Part shown: piece after piece, positions 51,966 to 62,853 of the stretch
Layout: each line of letters begins with the position of its first letter
Position numbering within the stretch: position 1 is the stretch's first letter
Source: Neelides folsomi
Lineage: Eukaryota > Arthropoda > Collembola > Neelipleona > Neelidae
Direction: 5' to 3'
DNA length: 64,000 nucleotides
NCBI GenBank assembly: GCA_034687125.1
Contig: JAQGBZ010000024.1
Coordinates: forward strand, 124,001 to 188,000
The notes under the pieces: model-generated
Database searches by the model: none
What the model saw: the letters and a program-made list of their open reading frames with translations, nothing else
What the model was told of the DNA's origin: nothing
Made by a program: the position numbers and the translations under genes

Positions 51966-53166
51966 TGTTAAGATTTAATCACAAAAATTAGATATCAACT
52001 GACAAAGTAATTAAATTACTTTAGACACTTATTTGATAGGAATCGTGAAAAAATCATTTTTTGAACAATGATTATGTAAACAGTATTTTGTCTTATAGAC
52101 AATAAACAGGTTTATCAACTCACACCTCAATTTATTCTGAACAATGATTGATGTTGAATTGGCTTATTAATAGGAAATCGATTATCTGTTAATGACGTTC
52201 AATGTAGAGATGACTTTTCCCTTATTGTTCGCTTTATTACATCATTGATCTATTAATGTTAGATAAGAATTTACCGGTTTTAGAAAAATTATCTTGATCC
52301 GTGGAACTCCACCAGAATACTGGTGTCTGACTGCGTAGGAATTATATGAAGTCATTCACACACATTCATTCTTTTACCAATCAAAGAGCTGATTGTGAAA
52401 ATTCATTTAGGAGTACAAAGTAGTAATTAATAAAGGATTCGTTTAATAACACTCTACAAGTATTATTGACATCAAGTGACTATTAAAATCATGTTGAAAC
52501 ATCGTTAATTTTATATGGCTCTTGTTGTAACGACATTCGGCACTGATATCGTAAAGAGAGATATTTTTATTGATAACTCTTATAAGCATGTTTTCTTTGA
52601 TTTTACAAGGATCATTAAATGAACCCGTTGGACAGAAAATATTTATTTACATTTAGCAATTTTAATTGATATTACTATTAAGAGTATTTATTGGCTTTGA
52701 CATTTGGATGCGTCACTAAAATGTACATGAAAGAAATGTAAATGGAAACAATAGTAAATAATCTAAATGTAATTTTCTTGTTTGTTAATCGCAATTTTTT
52801 ATTGATCATGGGTTCATAATCTTTCCAAGTAAAGGCACGTTCGTAATGTCCGCGAATCAAAGAAATGAAGTAAAAAGTTAAATATAACTTGATGAAATTA
52901 CCGGCTTTATGCTCATTTAAAAATAAATTCTTATAACTCCTTCAAAATTGAGTTTATTCATTAGTCTCAATGAAAAATCTCCAGTGTTGTTAGTCTCCGT
53001 CCTGCATATCAAACGTCTGAAATCTGGAAACAAATAAAAAATGTCATTAAAGAAATGAAAATGCTATAAACAATAAATCATTATTTATCACACATCACAT
53101 GTAAATTATAATATTTATGCAAAAATTACATCCGATATGGAGAATTTCAACAACTTGAGAATGAAG
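51966..53166. other. Intergenic between adhesion GPCR and eEF1B delta
   Basis: 1.2 kb between the adhesion GPCR start and the eEF1B delta stop. A 60-codon minus-strand frame (52860-52678) with one hydrophobic segment is present but unsupported (see findings). A splice-acceptor-like site TTTGTTTCCAG lies near 53024 on the minus strand. Confidence 0.4.
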
Positions 53167-55113
53167 TTAAAGTTTATTGAAGGCGGCAATGTCAACGCTT
53201 TGGACCTAAAATTTAAAATTGGTAAATTATCAATAAATTAAAATCAATCAATTGGAATTCAAAGATTTTCCATATTCAAAATTAAAATATTTGTTGACAT
53301 TTGTAAAATTTAGTTAGTATTACATAGTCCTCGCGTTCTTGGATTTTCTCAATGAGCTCATCAATGGAAACTTTTTCATCTTCGACGACGGAAGCAATGG
53401 TGAGTTTATTGATTCCGTAAGCGAGCGGAACGAGCTTGGAAGCTCCCCACAAAAGACCATCCATAGTAATTTCTCTAACTCCGCGTTCAAGCTCTAAAAA
53501 ATTAAATTATCATAATTAGTTTAACTTATTTAAAACCTACTTGTATTAATGCATAAAACATTGTATAAAAATTTTACCTTTCATGTCGGTTTCATCGTCC
53601 CATGGCTTGACATCCAGGATGACATTGGATTTCGCAACTAAAGTTGGTTCTACATAAAATAATAATTCATATTTTAGTAAAAAATAAAAGTAATTTAATT
53701 TGTTACTTGTATTAAAATATTTTATTTTTTATACTTTTGGATTTTTTCTCGGCATAAGCAGCGAGTCTCTGTTCCTTGATTTTTGCTGCTTCGGCATCTT
53801 CCTCTTCGTCGGATCCAAAGAGATCGACGTCATCGTCATCTTCCTTCTTCGCTACAGGTTTCGCATCGCCAGAAGGAACCGATTTCGGCTTGCTGTCTCC
53901 CTTCTCAAGAGCATTGACTCGGCTCTCGAGTTTCTTCACTTGAGCCTCGAGGGCGGCAATGGAGGCCTTCAGCTTAGAGTTTTCTTCCCAAAGCATCGCG
54001 TCTTCACCTGCGGGACCTGAAGAAGGCGAAGTTGAATTTAGCGTTTGGCGAAGAGAAGATGCAATTTGCTCCCGAGCACGAGCAACTTGTTGGGATAAAC
54101 TCGAGACGCCTCCAGAAGGATCAGAAGTGCACACAACGCTTTTCACAGCCTTCTCAGCAGTAGCGTTTGAAAGGCCCCCAACACCGCCTGACACAAATAA
54201 CCTTTCAGTTGGTCGTCAAACATCACAAATACTAATTCCGAAACTAACATATATTGATAATATTTTCATTACTTTATTATAATTTATAATTTAATACTTT
54301 TGTAACAAGTTTAACGAAACAAAAAAAATCAAAATCAAAAATTCTAGTCATACTAATGAAATAAAATTTTTATAAAGAATATTAAAAAGTTAGATAATAT
54401 CAACTTGCAAAATTGAATAATGAAAAAAATTAAAATTTTATGTGAATGTGATTTGTGACAAATTGTGGGTGGACATTCGACTCAACATTTAAAGCAAGTG
54501 TTATTTATAACAAGACAATTTAAGCTGGTTTAATTGAACAGAAAATTTGTGTTCAGTGCTAGTAATAAAGTGAATGCAAGAATTGTTATTACTGTGAAAG
54601 CTCTCGAGTTTGATTTTTTCACATGGTCCACGTATAAAGTACTTAAGCGTTTAAATAAAACTTTATATAAAAAATAAATGTTAATAAAAAGTTTTTTGCA
54701 TTAAGCATGATGTTCAATACGGTACACAAAAGGTACCTCTAAATGGAACATCGAAATATTTAAAAGATATTCGACGTGTTCAAGTTTTTTGTTAGTCTGA
54801 TTACAACATTACAATTAAAGCAAAAGGTGTGTTTAATGATGATCATTAAACTATATAATTAAAAGAAAAAATAATAAATTATGTATTAAAATAGTGGATA
54901 TTGAGAGTGCAAATAATATTGTTTAAAAAGTATTGAAAAATTGAATATAAAATATTTATAGATATTAGAAATTTTAATTTATAGATCGGACATACGACAG
55001 CCGGTATGATTAAACTTACTTAATTTGAGCTGATAATTTCTTTCCGCTTCAGCGAACTTCAAAGCGTCGATACTGAGTGCTACAGAGTCAAGAACGATGA
55101 GGGAATTAGCCAT
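53167..55113 (-). CDS. eEF1delta: Translation elongation factor eEF1B delta (guanine exchange subunit)
   Basis: Five exons: 55113-55020, 54187-53735, 53637-53578, 53493-53324, 53205-53167; 271 aa. A leucine-zipper region ([17 protein letters not shown] and [19 protein letters not shown]) separates delta from beta. An acidic [10 protein letters not shown] motif follows, then the exchange domain: [34 protein letters not shown] and the terminal [11 protein letters not shown]. It reloads eEF1A with GTP. The exon 3 boundary is odd. The obvious acceptor at 53651 shifts frame because of a T4 run, whereas an AG 13 nt further in (exon start 53637) restores it but gives SK-I-AKS instead of the family-typical KKPTLVAKS. 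The intron after exon 1 is 832 bp. The start ATG (MANSLIV) is chosen by alignment of the short N-terminal segment. Confidence 0.93.
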
Positions 55114-55389
55114 GGAGGTCAAAGAGCAGCCTTTGAAATCGGATGTCTCCCAGAACACGTCTTGTCCAAGGCGGCGTGGAAGCAAAAGAAAGAGCAATGG
55201 AGTCAATACACAAGACTTTAAAATGTCTCAAAACTAAATTCTTATTTTGTGGCCTAACCCCATAGTAAAATTGACCTGTTTTTAAACAGGATTCAGGGGT
55301 AAATTGAGAAAATACAAAAGAGGCAATATTCTAATTGTAGCGAATTGAAGTAATCTAATATTGGCAAGTCTTGAAATTCGGAAATAAAA
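55114..55389. promoter_or_regulatory. Bidirectional promoter between eEF1B delta and ATP synthase f
   Basis: Only 276 bp separate the two divergent start codons of highly expressed housekeeping genes, so both core promoters must lie here. No clear TATA box is seen. The patch 55250-55300 contains CTAACCCC and TTTTTAAACAGG. Confidence 0.75.
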
Positions 55390-56047
55390 ATGGCGTGGGG
55401 AGAATATCCGGCCGAGTACAATGTCAAAGTTCATGGACCATATTACCCATTTCGGTTTTATGGAAAGCGTAAGTTGAACCTTCATTATTATAGATCACTT
55501 ATATTTAATAATTTTTATAAAGATTTTTATAATTTCCCATGAATGTGCGATTTTCCTAACCTCTATTTGTTATTTAACAGCTGATACCCCTTTTGGGCAA
55601 GTCAAATTAGGCGAGTTGACCCAATGGTTCGGAAGACGGAACAAGGGCCCTGTGGCCATTGGTCAGGCAATGGGAAGAGGTATGTGAATTGAATAATTAA
55701 TTGAACGTTGAAATCCTTTTATCTTGTACCGTAAAATTCCTAAATTATGGATTTTCATAAAAGTATATAAGAGAGAAGTCGGTTAAACTAATATTGAAAT
55801 TACTTTAACAATTTTAGCGTTCCATAGCTGGCATTTTCAATTTTTCCATCCTCGCAAAGTCGGAATTCAAGGATACATGCAAGCAATTGCTGGTGCCATG
55901 ATCTTCTTCTACGTGATCAACTATCCAAAATACAGTGAGTCAATGCAATATTGTAAAATAGTAGTATAGTGTTAACTTTAATAATGTTACTAATTTCATT
56001 GCTTATCTTTTTCAGAGCGTCACAGGTTCTACAAATACCACTGGTGA
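55390..56047 (+). CDS. ATPsynF: ATP synthase subunit f, mitochondrial
   Basis: Four exons: 55390-55468, 55581-55679, 55818-55934, 56016-56047; 108 aa, as in insects. MAWGEYPAEYNVKVHGPY, PFGQVKLGEL, GRRNKGPVA and the C-terminal YKRHRFYKYHW are characteristic of the animal f subunit. A single transmembrane helix (AIAGAMIFFYVINY) anchors it in the Fo sector of complex V in the inner mitochondrial membrane, where it supports dimerisation and peripheral stalk stability. An AATAAA at 56173-56178 is a good poly(A) signal 126 nt after the stop. Confidence 0.97.
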
Positions 56048-56714
56048 ACATTCTTCAGATATTCATGTAGTCATCAAATTATAAAAATCGTGAATTGCGA
56101 AGAAATTGCAATTGCCCATATACTATTAGCCTTCTTTGAAATTCAACTGTTGTAATGTAATTAAAGTTGAGGAATAAAAATCTAATAATAAACATGTAAT
56201 AATTGAATCGTCAAATCTATTTTTTGTTTAATATTTTCTGATTCATACTATAAACTTTATATAACTCATTTTACGAATATTTCATATGCCAATAAATAGA
56301 TATTAGAAAAGTATAAAGCTAAACGAATAGGAAAAACGTCAAAATGAATACACTGATACTATACACTTAAAATGTAATCTATTCATAAACATACATACAT
56401 CAATTAGATAGCCCATGCCCATATGCTTTCATAAATTAATGAAAAGTACAATATTTCAATAAATATCATTTGTCGGTTTTACTAAAATTTTAAAATTGTA
56501 ATAGCTTTACAGATCCAGATCCAGATTTTGTATATTGTAATAATTAGTGCATTCTTTATAATATGAAGGTAACATAATTAAAGAGGAATAATGCTAACTA
56601 ATATCACTAATAATATGGCTATATACATAATACATTCACATTATCTTATTTTAACCAAGTTCACTATCAAGTCCTAATATTAAGTGGAACATTGTTAACA
56701 ATTATTGCGATTCA
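56048..56714. other. Convergent 3' intergenic region
   Basis: About 670 bp between the ends of ATP synthase f (+) and OPA3 (-). It includes the AATAAA at 56173-56178 for the former. Nothing else recognised. Confidence 0.5.
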
Positions 56715-57667
56715 TTACGATTTCTTGGGAGCTTCAACTATCACTTTTTTATCGCTAGAAGTTGATACTTCCTTTATGTCAACAACTTCAACTATAACTG
56801 TACTTGGAGGAGGAGGATTGGCCTTTTCACTTTTATTATCAACTGGAGGCAAGATGACGTCAACAACAGTTTGAGCTGCTGTCAATGAAAAATTCACGAG
56901 GGAATTCCAATAACTTGTCTTAGGTATTTCTTCAGCAACTTCTCGATGATGATCGGGAATTGAAGAAAGGTCGAAGGCTTCAGGGCGAATATTTGCTTTA
57001 GGGATGTTAATATTAATGACTCGAATGAGCTCTCTGATTTGAGCTTCGCTTTTCGCTTTAGCAAAATAAAGATCTTTTAACTCTCCCTGCATTTGTGCCA
57101 TCTGAGCAAGTCTGTCTTCTTCCTTTGCTGCTTCTTTCCTCGAGCTCCGAGTATACTCGACAACGACAATGGCTATAATTATAAATTATTACAAATATTA
57201 AAATTCTTACAATTCATTTCATTGCAAATACTAAATAATACCAATAGCAGTTAGTTAATGATGATTAATTAATTACCGGCTGCAATAGTGAAAATAAGAC
57301 CTTCTCCAACAAGTTCAGCACCGAGTTCAATTGCATTTGCTTCACTCAATTTGGGAATATTTACCGCTTTTCCTAAATTCATCGTCCACATCCTCAGCCT
57401 CACCTCGCACCAATGATAAACTATCAACGATTTCATTCATTAGATTAAAATAATATTTGATTCATAATATTTATATTGGCTTTACATTATAATAAATATT
57501 ATATTGTACTGTAATTTTGAATTACACTGCGCTGGTGGCATGCAAATATAGGTCCTGAAGAAAGGACTGCTTTTCGCCTTCGTTTTCATATAATTGGCAA
57601 GAGGTTTCGATATCTGCTTGATGACTAAGGCCCCTAATTTGGCCGCTGGAAATACAGGTGCTACCAT
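56715..57667 (-). CDS. OPA3: OPA3 (optic atrophy 3 homologue)
   Basis: Three exons: 57667-57526, 57420-57277, 57172-56715; 247 aa. Family blocks: [72 protein letters not shown] and EYTRSSRKE, then a coiled coil (about 110-145). OPA3 is a mitochondrial membrane protein; human mutations cause optic atrophy and 3-methylglutaconic aciduria. The body matches well, but the C-terminus runs about 70 aa longer than the ~179 aa human protein. It includes a moderately hydrophobic stretch ([20 protein letters not shown]) and a Pro/Val/Lys-rich tail. The start ATG (MVAPVFP) matches the conserved N-terminus. Confidence 0.95.
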
Positions 57668-58734
57668 TTTTGATCCAATTTTGATTAATTCCAATTACAG
57701 TTTAATCTCTTCTTCGTTTCAAATGGTACCCGATCTAAATCAAACAAAACGATTTTGGAATCACAATTTCGAAACTTATTTAACAGATATTCTATAATTT
57801 GCATTGCTTTAATCATATGTAATATCATTAATCATATAATTAATATAATTATTTACTAAATACTAAATATAACTTACTAAAAATTCCATGAAAAAGCCTT
57901 ATCCTATATTTGTAATGTGAACTTTATATGTCCCACTACTCACTATTGAAGATACGAGACATTATCAAAAATAGTAATATGTATCAAAGATAATATTACC
58001 ATTTATAATGGTTAATTTAATGATTCAATTTATGATTAAAATGACAAAGTTAAATGATATATCTGCATTAAAACATTTTAAATCAGCAGGGATTGAGAAA
58101 TGCGGGAAATTCCTTTATTGAAACAGAATATAGGATGTGTTAATATGTTTATAACCACAAAAACACCTCGATCGAAAAGCTTCAAGCTCAAAGCTCAACG
58201 GAAAAGGCACCACGCGTAAATGTTGTAATTTTAATTATAAACGGTGATAAACCATTCAAATAATCAAATGAATAGAATAAAGTAGAATGCCCTTATATGT
58301 GTAAATGACTTGAACTGAAATAAATTGTTTTTGAGTTATAATGAAATCATTTATTTTATTTTTAAAAACCAAATTATAGCATTTAATATTTTTTGAAAAG
58401 TATTTTTAAAGGTAAATTATAGAGGATGTACACTGTGATTTATAAGTGTACAATTTACAATATTGTCGATTCATGAGATTTATAAATAGTTAATTTAATT
58501 TAATCTATACGTACACATATATAAAATCCGCCCAAAAGTGTAATCACGAAAAAACTTAAAAGTTAATTAAAATTTTGAAACTCTTTAACGTGTTCTCAAA
58601 AATACAGTATAATCATTAGTAGAATACAATATTAAAATAATCTTACATTAGGAATGAAATTTAAAATACTTAGATTCTTAAAATAAAAATTCTGGATTAA
58701 TTGATTACATAAAAGAGAGATTTTAGTATCGCTT
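57668..58734. other. Intergenic, no gene seen
   Basis: About 1.07 kb between OPA3 start and POLE3 stop, both minus strand. A less AT-rich patch at 58140-58215 is the likeliest OPA3 promoter area. No coding frame recognised. Confidence 0.45.
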
Positions 58735-59506
58735 CTATGAATCATCGCCAGAAAGGTTGATGACTTCTTGGTCATCAACAGCTTCGGAAGAATTCTTCGA
58801 CTCGCCCTTCGATTTTGGTGATATGCTTTTTGATTTTTTTGCTTTAGGCGATGATTTAGCCGATGGTGTTTTAGATGCCTTTTCTTTATCTCCGGTCAAT
58901 TTACGAGCTGCCATACTTTGTTTCTTTGTTTGTTGGGTTTCACGGAATTCTATAATAAAGTAACAATTAATTGATTTATTCTATAATTGATTCTAATTTG
59001 AGTTTATTAATTTACTTGTAAGCATCTTCTCAAGAGTGTCAGTAAAATGAGGAAATTCCATATCCACAATTGCATCCATTACATCATTGACATTCATGGT
59101 TTTCCTTCCAGATTTATTGGTGAAAGTGCTCGCTATTGAATTCAATATTTTTTATTAAAGATTCGCCATTTTGTATAATTACATACAGGGTATATAATAG
59201 TTAAAAAATAAGATAAAAATTTACATTGGGCAGTGGTGTAGAGGACGAAAACGCTCGCGCTTTTTGCTATTACTCTTTTCGCCTCTGCAGAAATAAGAAT
59301 ATTAGCAGGAAGTGCATCCGAGATTATTCTCTGTAATAAAAAGTAAACGAATTTTATAATGATGCAATATGAAAACAATGTCAAAGTGTAATCAAAATCA
59401 TTTAATATAACAAGTCAAAATTATGAAATCGAATTAAAATTATGAACATTTATACCGAAATCACTGCCATTGGCAAGCTCAGATCTTCGGGTTTTTCAGC
59501 AGCCAT
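58735..59506 (-). CDS. POLE3: POLE3 / CHRAC-14 histone-fold protein
   Basis: Four exons: 59506-59456, 59330-59225, 59132-59016, 58949-58735; 162 aa. MAAEKPEDLSLPMAVISRII, LISAEAKRVIAKSASVFVLY and RKTMNVNDVMDAIVDMEF define the H2B-like histone fold of this family (about 8-95). The protein pairs with POLE4 in DNA polymerase epsilon, or with CHRAC-16/17 in the CHRAC remodeller. The C-terminal tail (about 96-162) is Lys/Ser-rich (AKSSPKAKKSKSISPKSKG), then turns acidic, ending in VINLSGDDS. In vertebrate POLE3 this tail is almost wholly acidic, so the composition differs. VINL plus adjacent acids looks like a SUMO-interacting motif. Confidence 0.94.
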
Positions 59507-61003
59507 TTCAAGCGTTTAAATTTACGGGTCTAAATTTGGTAAATGATTATAACGGTTAAAATATAAGTTAAATGACTTCAATTCTGATTGCTCTTAGCTC
59601 TTTCCTCTTTTCTGTAATGTTTAACTATAACAAAAGTGTAAAATGAAGAGAATGAAAATGAGGAAAAATGAAGACTGAAAAGTCGGCAAGTATTGGCGCC
59701 AACCTTTTTTCTTTCTTCATTCACACTCACTTTTAGCCAAGCGCTATCCGCACGTTACATATATACAAAATATGTTAACTTTAATACCCAAGTCCACATA
59801 TCGTTTTCATTAATTTGTTAAGATTCCAATTAAGAATTTTAATTTCAAAGCCTTTTTACTTCATAAAATATACATACAGGTAGTAAATGTGCATATTATA
59901 ATGTAATGAAAGTAATGATTAATGATGCATAGAAAATGACAATGGGATATCAAACCATATTGGTGTCACTGTTGAAAACGTTTAATTAACACTTTGGATG
60001 ATTGAAATGAGATGAAAAAATATTAAATGAAACAAGTCAATTCCAAAATGAATTTATCAATTTTATTGTGGCAAAAAATTTAAAACCAAATTAATTTAAG
60101 TATAGCAATTGATTTATGTTAGGATCGAAATTAACCAATTCTACTTAATAGATCTAATCGATAAGTATGCAATCGAAAGACTACAAAAACTACAAATTTT
60201 TTATACATATTACTTACAATTCAAGTAATAATTTTTTAAGAGTTTACCATCATATGAAGTCAAGATAATTACAAAGCCAATGGTTGTAATTAACATATTC
60301 TAATATAATACATTAACCACAACTCGTAAATCATTACATATTAGATGTGATTAATATATAATTTAGTATTGATTCTTAATAAATAGTTCAATATTATAAA
60401 TTATAACACAGTCCAATATTTTAAAATATTGAATAGGTTTCGAAAATGATCGAAATGAATCATGGATAAATTGATTGCGTATTATTAAATTTATATATTA
60501 TATATTTGTATTTTATTTACAGACATATACACACATTGAGTACAATATTAATCACTAATATACTATTGTAAGTTGGATGACAAATAAAAACATTGATAGG
60601 TAGCCAAAAATTGTATAATATGGAATTTAATATAAGTAAGAATGATTTTCACACTTATTTCTTACTTGAAACATCATTTATACTTACCTATATAATATTT
60701 ATAACAAATCGATACTTTGAATAATGGGATGTTAAAATACTGAAAAGATTTTCCTCTCATTTAATACATCAAATAGCAAATCGCTAAAAAGTTCATTTTT
60801 GTCGAGTTGAGGTCGACAAAGAATTTTGAGGAAAATCTTTTATCAGCTTAGGAAAATTGAATTCAATGGATTGAGAATTTGTAATTATTGACTTTTAAAC
60901 ATTAAAAATATTGAAAAGGATTGCATAGTCTTAACATGGTTTTTAGATACGGGAAAGGGAAGAAAATTTTTATGACGAAGGAAGATATTAATTTATAGGT
61001 TAT
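59507..61003. other. Intergenic, no gene seen
   Basis: About 1.5 kb between POLE3 start and Bax inhibitor-1 stop, both minus strand. The segment 59590-59760 is richer in G/C and probably holds the POLE3 promoter. The rest is very AT-rich, with no coding frame of note. Confidence 0.45.
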
Positions 61004-62853
61004 TTAACGGTTATTGGATCGCTTTCTACGTCCACCGTTTTCTTTTTCAGCGAGGAGGACGAGAATATGCTTGAAGATCGAAGCGAGATCCAAGAAAAGA
61101 GTCAATGCGTGCCAGATGTAATCTCGGTCACCAATTCGGAATTTCTCCATGATCAAATGAGTGTCATAGAGAACAAAGGCGCACATGAGTCCAAGTCCGA
61201 TCAAGAGTTGCATCTGAACAAAATAAATCAAAATAATGAAGATCAATTCTCAAGTATAATTAAGATATCAAGATAAAGCTCATATTTTAAAAAATAGCAT
61301 CCAATATTTGTTGGAGAAAAGGGCAGCAGGCAGTCAGTAGAATAATGCTTAACGTTAATCTCATTTGATGGTTTAATTGAGGGCATAAAAATACATCCTT
61401 TTAACATTTAGCCCTCTTGACTTGAGAATTAACATTATAATGAAACAATCGGAACATAGAACATAAGTTATGGGAAAATAAAAGAATGTTTTCCTCGTTC
61501 CTGATAATTGGCACTTGAGTGCCAACGTGCAATGTGTATTCTTATAACAAACATTTCTACATGGATATCTATTCAAACTACGTCAGACTCGCGAGGTTAT
61601 TGTAATTACAATAAAATAAAATAATAAGTACTATCTCTTTTACAATGCACAATAATACTATATCAAACTAGATTTGTAATTCATATTGAGGCTTTCGAGA
61701 GCATTATTGACGAAGTTAACGATTCGAGTTTATATTTAATGAAATGATTAATGAATGAATAACCTTGTAGTCTGGTACGCAGGTACGGTCATAAAGTCAT
61801 AATTATATATCATATCTTGTATTGTATGCTATAGCGGCTACCTCAAGTTGGATATGAAATACAAAAAGCCCTATAGCTCGGCTCGGGTACAAAATGCGAA
61901 AATGTTTGCTCAACGAATTAATTAAAATGGATCAATAAGAAACATAATTTTTCTAATGAACTTTATAAGGTCAGGAGAGTTATTATATTTATGATATTAG
62001 TCTCAAATAGATTAAATTCTGGGGAAAATCAATTAATAATTAAATAATGTAATAGAGAAAAAACTTACGTATGCAAACGATTGGGAGCGGAAGAAGATGT
62101 TGAGGAGAGAGGCGAGGAGCATTGTTGACAAGATGGACATGATGGGCGCACCAAGAGCCAAATAACGACCTTCAGGAGCAATGAGAGCGCTCAGAGAAAA
62201 ACAGACAAAAATGACTCCGGTATACAAAAGTGCAGAGATGACAATTGCTGGATTCATTTCCCAAACTAATTCAATGAGCGGTCCGGTGGATAATCCTAAA
62301 TCATCAAATACAATTATATTAAAACTAAAATATAAAAAATATTAATACATTAAATGATTTGATTAAACAAATTCATAAATTAATTTTAAACGATCGAAAC
62401 AATATTTACCTGAACAAAATGCAAGCCCGTTTAAGTACATGAACCGCTTTGCGTCATTTTTTCCATCAGAAGATCGTGACATCATGATCATGACCATCAA
62501 AGCCAATGATCCCAACGCGCTTAAAATTCCTCCTTGAAATATTCCTAAAAATTGAAATAAAATATTTATTTAGCATAATCATAATTAAATTGTCATTTAG
62601 GTAATTTAAAAATAAGATATTGCATACCATTGACATGTACAGCAGCTCCAACTGATGCAACAACACACGCTGAAGCGATGGATGCATACACGTTCTTAAG
62701 ATGAGTCCGAATTGGGCCTTCCCTGTATCAGATTAAAAATATTAAAATTGCTATTTAGAAATATATTTCATCATCTATGAATTGTTTATAGATTTGAAGA
62801 TATACTTACAATTTTTGATCCAACATTCTGTTAAAGTTGTTTAAAGTCTCCAT
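61004..62853 (-). CDS. BI-1: Bax inhibitor-1 (TMBIM6)
   Basis: Five exons: 62853-62810, 62722-62628, 62544-62410, 62295-62069, 61213-61004; 236 aa, as in human TMBIM6. METLNNFNRMLDQKL, RTHLKNVYASIA, FMYLNGLAFCSGLSTGPLIE, ALIAPEGRYLALGAPI, LNIFFRSQSFAY and FVLYDTHLIMEKF...DYIWHALTLFLDLASIF give a full match across six or seven membrane segments. The tail is basic (GGRRKRSNNR), as expected for the cytosolic C-terminus. It is an ER membrane protein that lowers ER calcium and suppresses stress-induced cell death. An acceptor-like TTTTTACAG about 45 nt before the ATG suggests a 5' UTR intron. An 855-bp intron precedes the last exon. Confidence 0.97.

Noticed and set aside
53959-54282. 107-codon plus-strand frame
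   Set aside because: Antisense of the leucine-zipper exon of eEF1B delta.
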